From Rhodobacter calidifons (lineage in GTDB: Bacteria > Pseudomonadota > Alphaproteobacteria > Rhodobacterales > Rhodobacteraceae), in assembly GCF_011174775.1 (NCBI RefSeq), contig NZ_JAANHS010000003.1:186001-250000 (forward strand): a stretch of DNA of 64,000 bases, given 5' to 3'. The translations under genes and the position numbers were made by a program. Positions 37,049 through 45,699 of this stretch are shown in pieces; the first letter of the stretch is position 1; every line of letters starts with the position of its first letter. The notes beneath the pieces are model-generated. The model did no database searches. It was not told where the DNA came from and saw nothing but the letters and a program-made list of their open reading frames with translations.

Positions 37049-38218
37049 ATGCGCATCGGCATCGCCGCCCTGATCCTCGCCTATGTCCTGAGCCAGTTCT
37101 ACCGCGCCTTCCTGGCGGTGCTGGCGCCGGTGCTGACGCAGGATCTGGGGGTGACGGCGGCCGAGCTGGCCTCGGCCTCGGGCTGGTGGTTCCTGACCTT
37201 TGCGGCGATGCAGCTGCCGATCGGCGCCTGGCTTGACCGGGTGGGGCCGCGGCTGACCTCGGGCCTTCTGCTGGCGGTGGGGGCCGGAGGGGCGGTACTG
37301 TTCGCCGAGGCCACGGACGCAGGGCAGATCAAGCTGGCCATGGCGCTGATCGGGGTGGGCTGTGCGCCGGTCCTGATGGCAAGCTACTTCATCTTCGCCC
37401 GCCAGTTCGCGTCAGCCGCCTTCGGGACGCTGGCGGCCTTGACCCTGGGGATCGGCACGCTGGGCAATGTTGCCGCGTCGCTGCCCCTGTCCTGGGCGGT
37501 GACCGCCTTCGGCTGGCGCGAGACGGTGCTGGGCCTCGCTGCCATCACCGGCGCGGTGGCGCTGGCGATTCTCGCTCTGGTGCGGGATCCCGAACGGCTG
37601 GAGGGGGCGCGGCACGGGTCGCTGCTGGAGCTTCTGAGGATGCCCGCGCTCTGGCCGGTCCTCATCATGATGATGGTCTGCTATGCGCCCATCGCCGGGC
37701 TGCGGGGCCTGTGGATCGGGCCCTATCTGGCCGATGTGCACGGTGCGGATGCGCTGGAGATCGGGCGGATCAGCCTGTGGATGGGTCTGGCCATGGTGGC
37801 GGGCAATTTCGCCTATGGACCGCTGGACCGCTGGTTCCGCAGCCGCAAGCGGCTGGTGATCCTGGGCAATGCGGCGATGCTGGTCTGCCTGTTCGGGCTG
37901 TGGTGGTTCGCCGCCGCGCCGCCGATTGTGGCGGCGGGACTGCTGGTGGCTGCGGGCTTCTTCGGCGCAAGCTTTCCCATCGTTCTGGCACATGGGCGGG
38001 CCTTCGTGCCGGCGCATCTGACCGGGCGCGGCGTGACGCTGCTGAACCTGTTCGGGATCGCGCCCATCGGCATCGCCCAGATCGTGACCGGACGCCTGCA
38101 TGCCGCAACCGAACCCGTCACCCCCGCCGCGCCTTATGAGGCGGTGTTCCTGTTCTTCGCCCTGACAACAGCGGCGGGTCTTGCCGTCTACCTCTGGTCA
38201 CAGGACCGCAGGGGCTGA
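37049..38218 (+). CDS. MFS transporter
   Basis: 389 residues, twelve helices. FYRAFLAVLAPVLTQDLGVTAAELASASGWWFLTFAAMQLPIGAWLDRVGPR includes the A-motif. FARQFASAAFGTLAALTLGIGTLGNVAASLPL follows in helix 5. No close match to a named substrate class; the gene is divergent from the damaged DUF4424 gene. A short GC hairpin (CGGCGG/CCGCCG, 38223-38239) follows the stop. Confidence 0.85.
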   Translation: MRIGIAALILAYVLSQFYRAFLAVLAPVLTQDLGVTAAELASASGWWFLTFAAMQLPIGAWLDRVGPRLTSGLLLAVGAGGAVLFAEATDAGQIKLAMALIGVGCAPVLMASYFIFARQFASAAFGTLAALTLGIGTLGNVAASLPLSWAVTAFGWRETVLGLAAITGAVALAILALVRDPERLEGARHGSLLELLRMPALWPVLIMMMVCYAPIAGLRGLWIGPYLADVHGADALEIGRISLWMGLAMVAGNFAYGPLDRWFRSRKRLVILGNAAMLVCLFGLWWFAAAPPIVAAGLLVAAGFFGASFPIVLAHGRAFVPAHLTGRGVTLLNLFGIAPIGIAQIVTGRLHAATEPVTPAAPYEAVFLFFALTTAAGLAVYLWSQDRRG

Positions 38219-38318
38219 GCCCCGGCGGCCTTTCCGCCGACGAATCCGCTTTTCCCCGCGCGGGCCTTGCGCTAACAGCCGCCCGTCCCGCCTTTGGGAC
38301 GATCAGAGGAGAACCCCG

Positions 38319-39341
38319 ATGGGCTACAAGGTCGTCGTCGCGGGTGCCACGGGCAACGTGGGCCGCGAAATGCTGAACATCCTCGCCGAGCGCGAGTTCC
38401 CGGTGGACGAGATCGCCGCGCTGGCATCGCGCAAATCGCTGGGCACCGAGGTCAGCTTTGGCGACAAGACCCTGAAGACCAGGGACCTGGACACGTTCGA
38501 TTTCACCGGCTGGGACATCGCCCTTTTCGCCGTGGGGTCCGAGGCGACGAAGGTCTATGCCCCCAAGGCTGCCGCGGCGGGCTGCGTGGTGATCGACAAC
38601 TCGTCGCTCTACCGCTACGACGCCGACATTCCGCTGATCGTGCCGGAAGTGAACGCCGACGCCATCCACGGCTACAGGAACCGGAACATCATCGCCAACC
38701 CCAACTGCTCGACCGCGCAGATGGTGGTGGCGCTGAAGCCGCTGCATGACCGCGCAAGGATCAAGCGGGTGGTGGTGGCCACCTATCAGTCCGTCTCGGG
38801 CGCCGGGAAGGAAGGGATGGACGAGCTGTGGAACCAGACCAAGTCGATCTACAACCCGGTCGAAGAGGTTCCGGCAAAGAAGTTCCAGAAGCAGATTGCC
38901 TTCAACGTGATCCCGCAGATCGACGTCTTCCTGGACAGCGGCGAGACCAAGGAGGAATGGAAGATGGTGGCCGAGACGAAGAAGATCCTCGACCCGAAGA
39001 TCAAGGTCACGGCCACCTGCGTCCGCGTGCCCGTCTTCGTCGGCCACTCCGAGGCGATCAACATCGAGTTCGAGGATTTCCTCGACTGGCAGGAGGCGCA
39101 GGACATCCTGCGCGAGGCGCCGGGGGTGATGCTGATCGACAAGCGCGAGCCCGGTGGCTATATCACGCCGATCGAATGCGTGGGCGAATATGCGACCTAT
39201 GTCAGCCGGGTGCGGCAGGATTCGACCATCGAGAACGGGCTGAGCCTGTGGTGCGTGTCCGACAACCTGCGCAAAGGCGCGGCGCTGAACGCGGTGCAGA
39301 TCGCCGAACTGCTGGGGTCGAAGGCGCTGAAGAAGGGCTGA
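38319..39341 (+). CDS. asd: Aspartate-semialdehyde dehydrogenase
   Basis: 340 residues. NADP loop VVVAGATGNVGREML, catalytic cysteine in ANPNCSTAQMVVAL, substrate residues in YQSVSGAGKEGMDEL and RVPVFVGHSEAINIEF. It makes aspartate semialdehyde for lysine/DAP, threonine and methionine. AGAGGAGAACC precedes ATG 38319. Monocistronic, with a terminator directly after. Confidence 0.95.
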   Translation: MGYKVVVAGATGNVGREMLNILAEREFPVDEIAALASRKSLGTEVSFGDKTLKTRDLDTFDFTGWDIALFAVGSEATKVYAPKAAAAGCVVIDNSSLYRYDADIPLIVPEVNADAIHGYRNRNIIANPNCSTAQMVVALKPLHDRARIKRVVVATYQSVSGAGKEGMDELWNQTKSIYNPVEEVPAKKFQKQIAFNVIPQIDVFLDSGETKEEWKMVAETKKILDPKIKVTATCVRVPVFVGHSEAINIEFEDFLDWQEAQDILREAPGVMLIDKREPGGYITPIECVGEYATYVSRVRQDSTIENGLSLWCVSDNLRKGAALNAVQIAELLGSKALKKG

Positions 39342-39364
39342 GGGTTTCTTAACCCTGATCGTGG

Positions 39365-39395
39365 AGGGTCTTGGCTTATGGCCGAGACCCTTTTT
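39365..39395 (+). terminator. Intrinsic terminator of asd
   Basis: Stem AGGGTCTTGGC / GCCGAGACCCT (one G-T pair, loop TTATG) followed by TTTTT. It overlaps the ATG of the decayed downstream gene at 39378. Confidence 0.75.
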
Positions 39396-39906
39396 CACTG
39401 TGACGGCCTGTTGTGGCGGCGGTTTGTGACGCTGTGCCGCGCGCGGGACGAGACGCCCGGAGCCGTGCTGCGCGACCTGGTGGCCTTGAGGTGCAGCGCT
39501 GGGAGCGCCGCAGAGCGAGGAGTGCCGAAGGCATCGACGAGCGGCTCCTGCGTCGCGCCTTCGGCTTCTCGTCGCATAGGCGCTGGTAGTCTCCGAGACC
39601 TGGGGAGAACTGCAACGGGCGCTTGCCGAACGCGGATTGAAATACGTGCCCGCAGGTGGCGGGTTGAACCTTCTCGACGCCGCCACCGGCATGCCTCTGG
39701 CCAAGTCGAGCCAGGTGGGCCCGGCCTGCATGGCCCTTGTCCGCCGCTTCGGCTGCGGCTTTCCGGACCATCCCAACCCCGCAATCGCGGCTCGGGCCCT
39801 TGCCCGACCCCAACCCCCGCCCCTGACCCCGACCCGGAGCCCCGTCCCCTTGCGCCTCGGGCGGCCAGGGGCTTACCTGTCCGTACCGGCAGGAGACCCG
39901 CGATGA
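39378..39906 (+). pseudogene. Decayed conserved-hypothetical gene (frameshifts and nonsense codon)
   Basis: Pieces of one protein are spread over three frames. Frame one from ATG 39378: MAETLFHCDGLLWRRFVTLCRARDETPGAVLRDLVAL. Then, about one base out, EVQRWERRR...AEGIDERLLRR. Then in a third frame LRLLVA-stop(TAG 39577)-ALVVSETWGELQRALAERGLKYVPAGGGLNLLDAATGMPLAKSSQVGPACMALVRRFGCGF. This fits a family of short Rhodobacteraceae proteins beginning with FHCD..LW.RF, as I recall it. At least two frameshifts and one GAG-to-TAG change are needed. The last frame stays open to 39906; the true end is probably before about 39800. Function unknown. Confidence 0.65.
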
Positions 39907-40727
39907 CCCCGATGCTTCCCCTGAACGACGGCCGCCAGATCCCGCAGCTGGGCTTCGGCCTGTGGCAGGTGCCAGCTGCCAGCACCGCCGAGACCACGGC
40001 CACGGCGCTGAAACTCGGCTACCGGCTGGTCGACGGCGCGGCGATCTACGGCAACGAGGTGGGACTGGGCGAGGGCGTCCGCGCCTCGGGTCTGCCGCGG
40101 GAGGACATCTTCGTGACCACCAAGGTCTGGAACAGCGAACAGGGCTTCGACTCCGCGATCCGCGCGGCCGAGGCAAGCCTGGAACGGCTGGGCCTGGCCC
40201 ATGTCGACCTTCTGCTGATCCACTGGCCCTGCCCGGCCCGGGGCCTTTACCTCGACACCTGGCGCGCGCTGATCCGGCTGCGGGAAGAGGGTCGCGCCCT
40301 GTCGATCGGCGTGTCGAACTTCCAGGAGGCGCATCTGGAACGGATCATCGGCGAGACCGGCGTCACGCCCGCCGTGAACCAGGTCGAGATCAACCCCCGC
40401 CTGCAACAGCCTGCCCTGCGCGCCTTCCACGACCGCCACGGCATCGTCACCCAGAGCTGGACGCCCCTTGGCCAGGGGCAGAGCTTCGGGGCCGCCCCCG
40501 TTCAGGCCGCCGCGCGCCGCACCGGCAAGTCCCCGGCCCAGGTCATCCTGCGCTGGCACCTCCAGATCGGCGCCGCGGTCATTCCGCGTTCGACCCGCGA
40601 GGCCGGGCTGCGCGAGAACCTGGACCTCTTCGACTTTGCGCTGACCGAGGCGGAGATGGCCGCGATGGCGACGCTGGACGAGGGCCGGCGCTGCGGTCCC
40701 GATCCGGCACAGTTCGACATGGCCTGA
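39903..40727 (+). CDS. Aldo/keto reductase
   Basis: 274 residues, 2,5-diketo-D-gluconate reductase-like. Catalytic residues: Asp and Tyr in YRLVDGAAIYGNE, Lys in FVTTKVWN, His in LLLIHWPCP. ALSIGVSNFQEAHLERI and IPRSTREAGLRENLDLFDFAL (NADP 2'-phosphate site) are present. Reduces carbonyls or aldoses with NADPH; substrate not readable. An alternative frame runs into it from the pseudogene, but ATG 39903 gives the normal family start. Confidence 0.88.
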   Translation: MTPMLPLNDGRQIPQLGFGLWQVPAASTAETTATALKLGYRLVDGAAIYGNEVGLGEGVRASGLPREDIFVTTKVWNSEQGFDSAIRAAEASLERLGLAHVDLLLIHWPCPARGLYLDTWRALIRLREEGRALSIGVSNFQEAHLERIIGETGVTPAVNQVEINPRLQQPALRAFHDRHGIVTQSWTPLGQGQSFGAAPVQAAARRTGKSPAQVILRWHLQIGAAVIPRSTREAGLRENLDLFDFALTEAEMAAMATLDEGRRCGPDPAQFDMA

Positions 40728-40828
40728 CGCGCGCCGGGACGAAATCCCTGCGACGGGTATCCCGGCCTTGCCCGGACTGCGGCATCGGGCTTACCCTTTC
40801 GGCCGATGTCGATCGAAGGGCCCCGCCG

Positions 40829-42457
40829 ATGCGCGCATTTCTTGCCGTTCTCCTCGCCTTCACCGCCCTGCCCGCCTGTGCCGACACCATCGCGGCAACC
40901 AGCCGGATCACCGCCGTCACCGTCTATCCCGAAGGCGCAAGGCTGACGCGCGAGGTGACGTTCAGCGTGCCTTCGGCGGGCAGCCACGAGCTGCTGGTCA
41001 CCGACCTGCCCTCTGACAGCGACCCCGGGATGATCCGGCTTGCCCCTTCGGAGAGTCTGCGGCTTGGCGCCTTCAACCTGCGCGCCGACCGTCTACCCCC
41101 GCGCGAGGACCCGCTGACCGAGGACCAGAAGGCCGCCAAGGCCCGGATCGAGGCCGCGCAGACCGCCGCCGACACCGCGCAACTGGCGCTGGAGGCGGTG
41201 ACGGCTCGGGTCGAGGCGGCAGAGGCGCAGGTGCGGTTCCTGTCATCCTTCTCTGGCGCCTTGCCGGACGGGGCGACGCCCGAGACGATCAGGGCGATGG
41301 CCGGGATGATCGGGGCCGAGACGCTTGCCGTCCGTCAGGCCGCGCTGGCGGCGAAGGCGGATCTTCCTGCGGCGCAGAAGGCCGTGACCGAGGCACAGGA
41401 GGCGCTGGTCAGGGCGCAGGCGGCCTATGACGCGCTGCCCTCGGCGGACATGGACTATGCCGCGCTGTCGGTGGCGGTCACCGCGCAGGAGGCGGGCGAA
41501 GCGACAGTGACGATCACCCAATATGTCGGCAACGCAAGCTGGCAGCCGGTCTATGACCTGAACCTGACGCGGAAGGGCGGCGACAGGCTGACCCTCGACC
41601 GTTCGGTCCTGGTGACGCAGCACACCGACGAGGATTGGGACGGGGTGGCACTGACCCTGTCGTCCGCGCGGCCCTCGGAACAGGCGGCCCCCTCGCAGCT
41701 TTGGCCAGAGTTGCGCAGCATCTGGCCAGAGGACGCGCCGGAAGGTCTGGCGCGCAAATCGCGGGGCGACGCGGACATGGCGATGATGGAGGCGCCGGTG
41801 TCCGAAACCGCCCCGTCGGTCACGGCCGGCGTGGCGCTGGAGGGTGACACCGTCGTCTACAACTACCCGGTGCCGGTGACCGTGGCTGCGGGCGCCGAAG
41901 ACCTTCGGCTTGCCCTGGACAGCCTCGACTTCGTGCCGGTCGTGCAGGCCGTGGCCGTGCCCCGGCTGGACCGGACGGCCTTCGTGATGGCCAGCTTTAC
42001 CAACGCCAGCGACGAGCCGCTGCTGCCCGGTCAGGCGATGCTGCTCCGCGAGGGCGTGCTGGCCGGCCAGACCTGGCTGGACGTGGTCGCTCCGGGGGTG
42101 GAGACGAAGGTGGGGTTCGGCGCGCTTGAAACGCTGCGGGTCAAGCGCGAGATGCCGAAGCGCGCGGGGGGCCAGACGGGGATCTTCGTCAGCGCCAACC
42201 GGCAAAGCGAAAGCGCGGTGATCACGGTCGAGAACACCGGGGCAGAAGCCTGGCCGGTGCGGATCCTGGATCAGGTCCCCTACAGCGAGCAGGACGACCT
42301 GGAGATCGCGGTGACGGCCAGTCCCAAGGTCACGGAAACCGATGTCGATGGCCAGCGCGGCATCCTCGCCTGGGACTTCGCGCTGCCTGCGGGGGCCAGG
42401 CAGACGATCACGCTGGAACAGGTTCTGACCTGGCCGGAAGGCATGGTCCTGCGCTGA
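40829..42457 (+). CDS. DUF4139/DUF4140 (mucoidy inhibitor-like) secreted protein
   Basis: 542 residues with signal peptide AFLAVLLAFTALPACADT. N-terminal DUF4140 (ITAVTVYPEGARLTREVTFSVPSAGSHELLVTDLP), a coiled coil at about residues 95-205 rich in Ala/Glu, and C-terminal DUF4139 (VGNASWQPVYDLNL, VNTHTDEDWDGVALTLSSA-like block, SANRQSESAVITVENTG). Periplasmic or surface protein; molecular role unknown in the family. Confidence 0.85.
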   Translation: MRAFLAVLLAFTALPACADTIAATSRITAVTVYPEGARLTREVTFSVPSAGSHELLVTDLPSDSDPGMIRLAPSESLRLGAFNLRADRLPPREDPLTEDQKAAKARIEAAQTAADTAQLALEAVTARVEAAEAQVRFLSSFSGALPDGATPETIRAMAGMIGAETLAVRQAALAAKADLPAAQKAVTEAQEALVRAQAAYDALPSADMDYAALSVAVTAQEAGEATVTITQYVGNASWQPVYDLNLTRKGGDRLTLDRSVLVTQHTDEDWDGVALTLSSARPSEQAAPSQLWPELRSIWPEDAPEGLARKSRGDADMAMMEAPVSETAPSVTAGVALEGDTVVYNYPVPVTVAAGAEDLRLALDSLDFVPVVQAVAVPRLDRTAFVMASFTNASDEPLLPGQAMLLREGVLAGQTWLDVVAPGVETKVGFGALETLRVKREMPKRAGGQTGIFVSANRQSESAVITVENTGAEAWPVRILDQVPYSEQDDLEIAVTASPKVTETDVDGQRGILAWDFALPAGARQTITLEQVLTWPEGMVLR

Positions 42458-42580
42458 CCGGGGACAGGATTGCAGGACTGCTGGCCCGGCTGTCAGACCG
42501 GGACCCGGCCTTTTCCGCTGCCCGTTCCGCTGCCAGTCCCGCTCCCTCTGCGTCAACCGGAACGATTTCAGGACGAAGTC

Positions 42581-42633
42581 TGACTTCACGTCAGGCGCGG
42601 TTCTGACGTGACGTCACAGTGACGTTAACGTCA
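42581..42633 (+). promoter_or_regulatory. Three tandem TGACGT-type operator sites before the MerR gene
   Basis: TGACTTCACGTCA (42581-42593, one arm imperfect), TGACGTGACGTCA (42604-42616, perfect arms around G) and TGACGTTAACGTCA (42620-42633, perfect 14-bp palindrome). They resemble the sites of LiuR-type MerR regulators of acyl-CoA catabolism and probably serve the MerR protein encoded downstream. Confidence 0.75.
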
Positions 42634-42704
42634 ACTCCTCTGGTAATCCTGTAGGCAGGTTCGCATCTGCGGCGGCAGTGATGCTTCCAATGACGAGTGC
42701 GACC

Positions 42705-43106
42705 ATGACGACTGGAACACCGAGTGACGTGATGACCATCCGCGAGATGTGCGAGAGCTACAACGTGACCCCGCGCACCCTGCGGTTCTACGAGGCCAAG
42801 GAACTGCTGCACCCGATCCGCATCGGGACGCGGCGCCTGTTCACCCGGCGCGATCGGGCGCGGCTGGTGCTGATCCTGCGCGGCAAGCGCTTCGGCTTCA
42901 GCCTCGAGGACATCCGGCAGACGCTGGACCTTTATGACCGCGACGGCGGGGTGACCGCCCAGCGCCAGCGGGCCTTTGAGCTGGCGGTGAAGCGGCTGGC
43001 CGAGATGGAGGCGCAGCGGGCCGAGCTGGACCTGGCGATCGCCGAGCTGAAGGCCGAGCTGGCGGAGGCCGAAGCCAAGGGCCTGGTGCCCCGGCACGCG
43101 GCCTGA
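42705..43106 (+). CDS. MerR-family regulator of a beta-oxidation cluster (LiuR-like)
   Basis: 133 residues from ATG 42705; starts at 42681 and 42732 are possible and no ribosome site decides. Helix-turn-helix VMTIREMCESYNVTPRTLRFYEAKELLHPIRIGTRRLFTRRDRARLVLILRGKRFGFSLEDI, then a dimer coiled coil. This short type without a ligand domain of its own commonly controls fatty-acid or branched-chain acyl-CoA genes in alphaproteobacteria, sensing acyl-CoA or related compounds (family knowledge). It is followed by acyl-CoA dehydrogenase 53 bp downstream. Confidence 0.88.
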   Translation: MTTGTPSDVMTIREMCESYNVTPRTLRFYEAKELLHPIRIGTRRLFTRRDRARLVLILRGKRFGFSLEDIRQTLDLYDRDGGVTAQRQRAFELAVKRLAEMEAQRAELDLAIAELKAELAEAEAKGLVPRHAA

Positions 43107-43158
43107 ACGACCCGCGCCCCGTCCGGGGCGCGGCACCTGAAGGGAAGAGGAGAGAGGA

Positions 43159-44934
43159 ATGCCCAGCTATACCGCCCCCGTGAAGGACATGCAGTTCCTG
43201 CTGCACGACCTGTTGAAGGTCAGCGAGGCCGACATACCTGGCTACTCCGACCTTGACCGCAGCTTCACCGTGGCCGTCTTCGAGGAGGCCGCCAAGGTGG
43301 CGCAGGACGTGCTTGCCCCGCTGAACACGGTGGGCGATGTCGAGGGCTGCGTGCTGGAAAACGGCGTCGTCCGCACGCCCAGGGGGTTCAAGGCGGCCTT
43401 CGACACGCTGCGCGAGGGCGGCTGGATGTCGCTGGACGCGGCGCCCGAATACGGCGGGCAGGGGCTGCCTTACCTCATGCACACCGCGGTGAACGAGACC
43501 TTCGTTTCGGCCAACATGGCCTTCAACATGTATCAGGGCCTGACCCATGGCGCCTATTCGGCGATCCTTGCGCACGGGACCGAGGAGCAGAAGCGGAAGT
43601 GGCTGCCGAAGCTTGTGACCTGTGAATGGACCGGCACGATGAACCTGACCGAGCCGCATTGCGGGACCGACCTCGGCCTGTTGCGCACCAGGGCCGAGCC
43701 GCAGGCGGACGGGTCCTACCGGATCACCGGGCAGAAGATCTTCATCTCGGCCGGGGATCACGACATGGCCGAGAACATCGTGCATCTGGTGCTGGCCAAG
43801 GCCCCGGGCGGCGGCGAGGGGACGAAGGGGATCAGCCTTTTCATCGTGCCGAAGTTCCTGGTGAATGATGACGGCACGCTTGGCGACCGGAACGCGGTGT
43901 CCGTGGGCAAGGTCGAGCACAAGATGGGCATCCACGGCAACGCGACCTGCGTGATGAACTACGACGGGGCGACGGGGTATCTGCTGGGTGAACTCCACAA
44001 GGGCATGCGCGCCATGTTCACCATGATGAACGAGGCGCGGCTGGGCGTGGCGCTGCAAGGCTATGCCGTGGCCGAGGCCGCCTATCAGAACGCGCTGGCC
44101 TATGCGAAGGACCGGCTGCAAGGCCGCGACGTGACGGGGGCGAAGAACCCGAACGGCCCGGCCGATCCGCTGATCGTGCATCCCGACATCCGCCGCAACC
44201 TGATGGAGCAGAAGAGCTTTGTCGAAGGCGCCCGCGCGCTGACCTACTGGGGCGCGACGCTGATCGACCGCTATACCCGCACGGGCGACGCCGCGGTCGA
44301 AGGGCTGGTCAGCCTGATGATCCCGGTGCTGAAGGGGTTCCAGACCGACAAGGGCTTCGAGATGGCAGTACAGGCCCAGCAGGTCTTTGGCGGGCACGGC
44401 TATATCGAGGAATGGGGCATGTCGCAGTTCGCCCGCGACGCCCGGATCGCGATGATCTACGAAGGCGCGAACGGTATACAGGCGCTGGATCTGGTGGGCC
44501 GGAAGCTCGCGCAGGACGGCGGCAGGCATGTGATGGCCTTCTTTGAAATGGTGAAGGCCGAATGCAAGGCGCATGAGGGCGACGAGCGGATGACGGGCTT
44601 CGTGGAGGCCTTGAAGACCGCGTCGAAGCAGCTGCAACAGGCGGGCATGTTCTTCATGCAGAACGGCATGAAGAACCCCAATGCGGCGCTGGCCGGGTCC
44701 TATGACTTCATGCACATGATGGGCCATGTCTGCCTGGGCCTGATGTGGACCCGGATGGCGAAGGCTGCCTATGAGGCGCTGGATGCCGGTGCCGCCGACC
44801 GTGATTTCTACGCGGCGAAGATCGCCACGGGCCGCTTCTACATGGCCCGGCAGCTTCCGGCCTGTTCCATGCATCTGGCCCGCATCGAAAGCGGGGCCGA
44901 TCCGGTCATGGCGCTGGCCGCCGAGGCGTTCTGA
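43159..44934 (+). CDS. Acyl-CoA dehydrogenase, long form (DmdC/FadE-like)
   Basis: 591 residues, about 200 more than classical acyl-CoA dehydrogenases, because of an N-terminal extension ([21 protein letters not shown]) and a C-terminal domain. [21 protein letters not shown] binds [43 protein letters not shown] contains the catalytic Glu. The same long family includes the methylmercaptopropionyl-CoA dehydrogenase DmdC, but fatty acyl-CoA is more likely given thiolase and FadJ nearby. Confidence 0.9.
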   Translation: MPSYTAPVKDMQFLLHDLLKVSEADIPGYSDLDRSFTVAVFEEAAKVAQDVLAPLNTVGDVEGCVLENGVVRTPRGFKAAFDTLREGGWMSLDAAPEYGGQGLPYLMHTAVNETFVSANMAFNMYQGLTHGAYSAILAHGTEEQKRKWLPKLVTCEWTGTMNLTEPHCGTDLGLLRTRAEPQADGSYRITGQKIFISAGDHDMAENIVHLVLAKAPGGGEGTKGISLFIVPKFLVNDDGTLGDRNAVSVGKVEHKMGIHGNATCVMNYDGATGYLLGELHKGMRAMFTMMNEARLGVALQGYAVAEAAYQNALAYAKDRLQGRDVTGAKNPNGPADPLIVHPDIRRNLMEQKSFVEGARALTYWGATLIDRYTRTGDAAVEGLVSLMIPVLKGFQTDKGFEMAVQAQQVFGGHGYIEEWGMSQFARDARIAMIYEGANGIQALDLVGRKLAQDGGRHVMAFFEMVKAECKAHEGDERMTGFVEALKTASKQLQQAGMFFMQNGMKNPNAALAGSYDFMHMMGHVCLGLMWTRMAKAAYEALDAGAADRDFYAAKIATGRFYMARQLPACSMHLARIESGADPVMALAAEAF

Positions 44935-44967
44935 ACCGGGCCGCTCGTCGTTGACTTCGTCACACCT

Positions 44968-44987
44968 CGCCGGGGTTGCCCCCGGCG
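44968..44987 (+). terminator. Intercistronic hairpin between acyl-CoA dehydrogenase and GST genes
   Basis: CGCCGGGG-TTGC-CCCCGGCG, perfect 8-bp stem with a TTGC loop, no T run. Likely an attenuating or processing structure in the 131-bp gap. Confidence 0.5.
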
Positions 44988-45065
44988 ATGCGCCGAAGTC
45001 GCATCAGGAGGCTTTCCGTCCGGCGCGTGGCGCGTAAGGGTAGGAGGGGACAAGGGAGGACGGTG

Positions 45066-45689
45066 ATGAAGCTCTACTGTTTCGGCGAAAGCGGCAACGC
45101 CTACAAATGCGCCCTGGCGCTGGAGATGGCCGACCTGGACTGGGAGCCGGTCTTCGTCGATTTCTTCAAGGGCGAGGCGCGAAGCGCGGAGTTCAAGGCG
45201 ATCAACGAGATGGGCGAGGTCCCGGTGCTGGTCGACGGCGACACCACGCTGACCCAGTCGGGGGTGATCCTGGATTACATCAGCTCCAAGACCGGCAAGC
45301 TGGGGGGCCGCTCTGCCGCAGAACGGCGCGAGGTGCTGCGGTGGCTGTTCTGGGACAACCACAAGCTGTCCACCGCCATCGGCACCACCCGGTTCCTGAT
45401 GAACTTCCTGCCCCCCGAAAAGCGCCCCGAGGCGGTGATCCCCTTCCTGCAAGGCCGCCTGAAGGCCGCCTATACGGTGCTGAACGACCACCTCGACAGC
45501 CGCACCTGGATCGCCGGAGAGGCCGTGACCATCGCCGACCTGTCCTGCTGCGGTTACCTTTTCTACCCCGAGCCCTTCGGCTTTGATCGCACCGACTGGC
45601 CGCACATCGACCGCTGGCTGGACCGCATCAGTGCGCTGCCCGGCTGGAAACACCCCTACGACCTGCTGACGCGGGCCTTCCCCGCCTGA
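45066..45689 (+). CDS. Glutathione S-transferase family protein
   Basis: 207 residues: thioredoxin-like N-domain (MKLYCFGESGNAYKCALALEMADLDWEPVFVD, VPVLVDGDTTLTQSGVILDYI) and an alpha-helical C-domain (TWIAGEAVTIADLSCCGYLFY). It is in the middle of the beta-oxidation cluster, 10 bp before the thiolase gene. Its substrate is unknown; glutathione conjugation of a reactive enoyl or epoxide intermediate would fit the context. Confidence 0.87.
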   Translation: MKLYCFGESGNAYKCALALEMADLDWEPVFVDFFKGEARSAEFKAINEMGEVPVLVDGDTTLTQSGVILDYISSKTGKLGGRSAAERREVLRWLFWDNHKLSTAIGTTRFLMNFLPPEKRPEAVIPFLQGRLKAAYTVLNDHLDSRTWIAGEAVTIADLSCCGYLFYPEPFGFDRTDWPHIDRWLDRISALPGWKHPYDLLTRAFPA

Positions 45690-45699
45690 GGAGACCACC

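Noticed and set aside
39500-39580. Insertion of a mobile repeat into the small gene after asd
   Set aside because: The sequence translates in another frame to EGIDERLLRR-like residues that fit the protein, so frameshifts and a nonsense codon explain it better than an insertion.
39378-40727. Extended aldo/keto reductase starting at 39378
   Set aside because: The first 175 codons belong to a different damaged gene; the family start MTPMLPLNDGRQIPQLGFG is at 39903.
43159-44934. Assignment of the acyl-CoA dehydrogenase as DMSP-pathway DmdC
   Set aside because: The long acyl-CoA dehydrogenase family is shared, but no dmdA/B/D genes are nearby and thiolase/FadJ point to fatty-acid oxidation.
44941-44960. 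TTGACTT as a promoter for the GST gene
   Set aside because: No -10 box at a proper distance; the hairpin at 44968 occupies that region.
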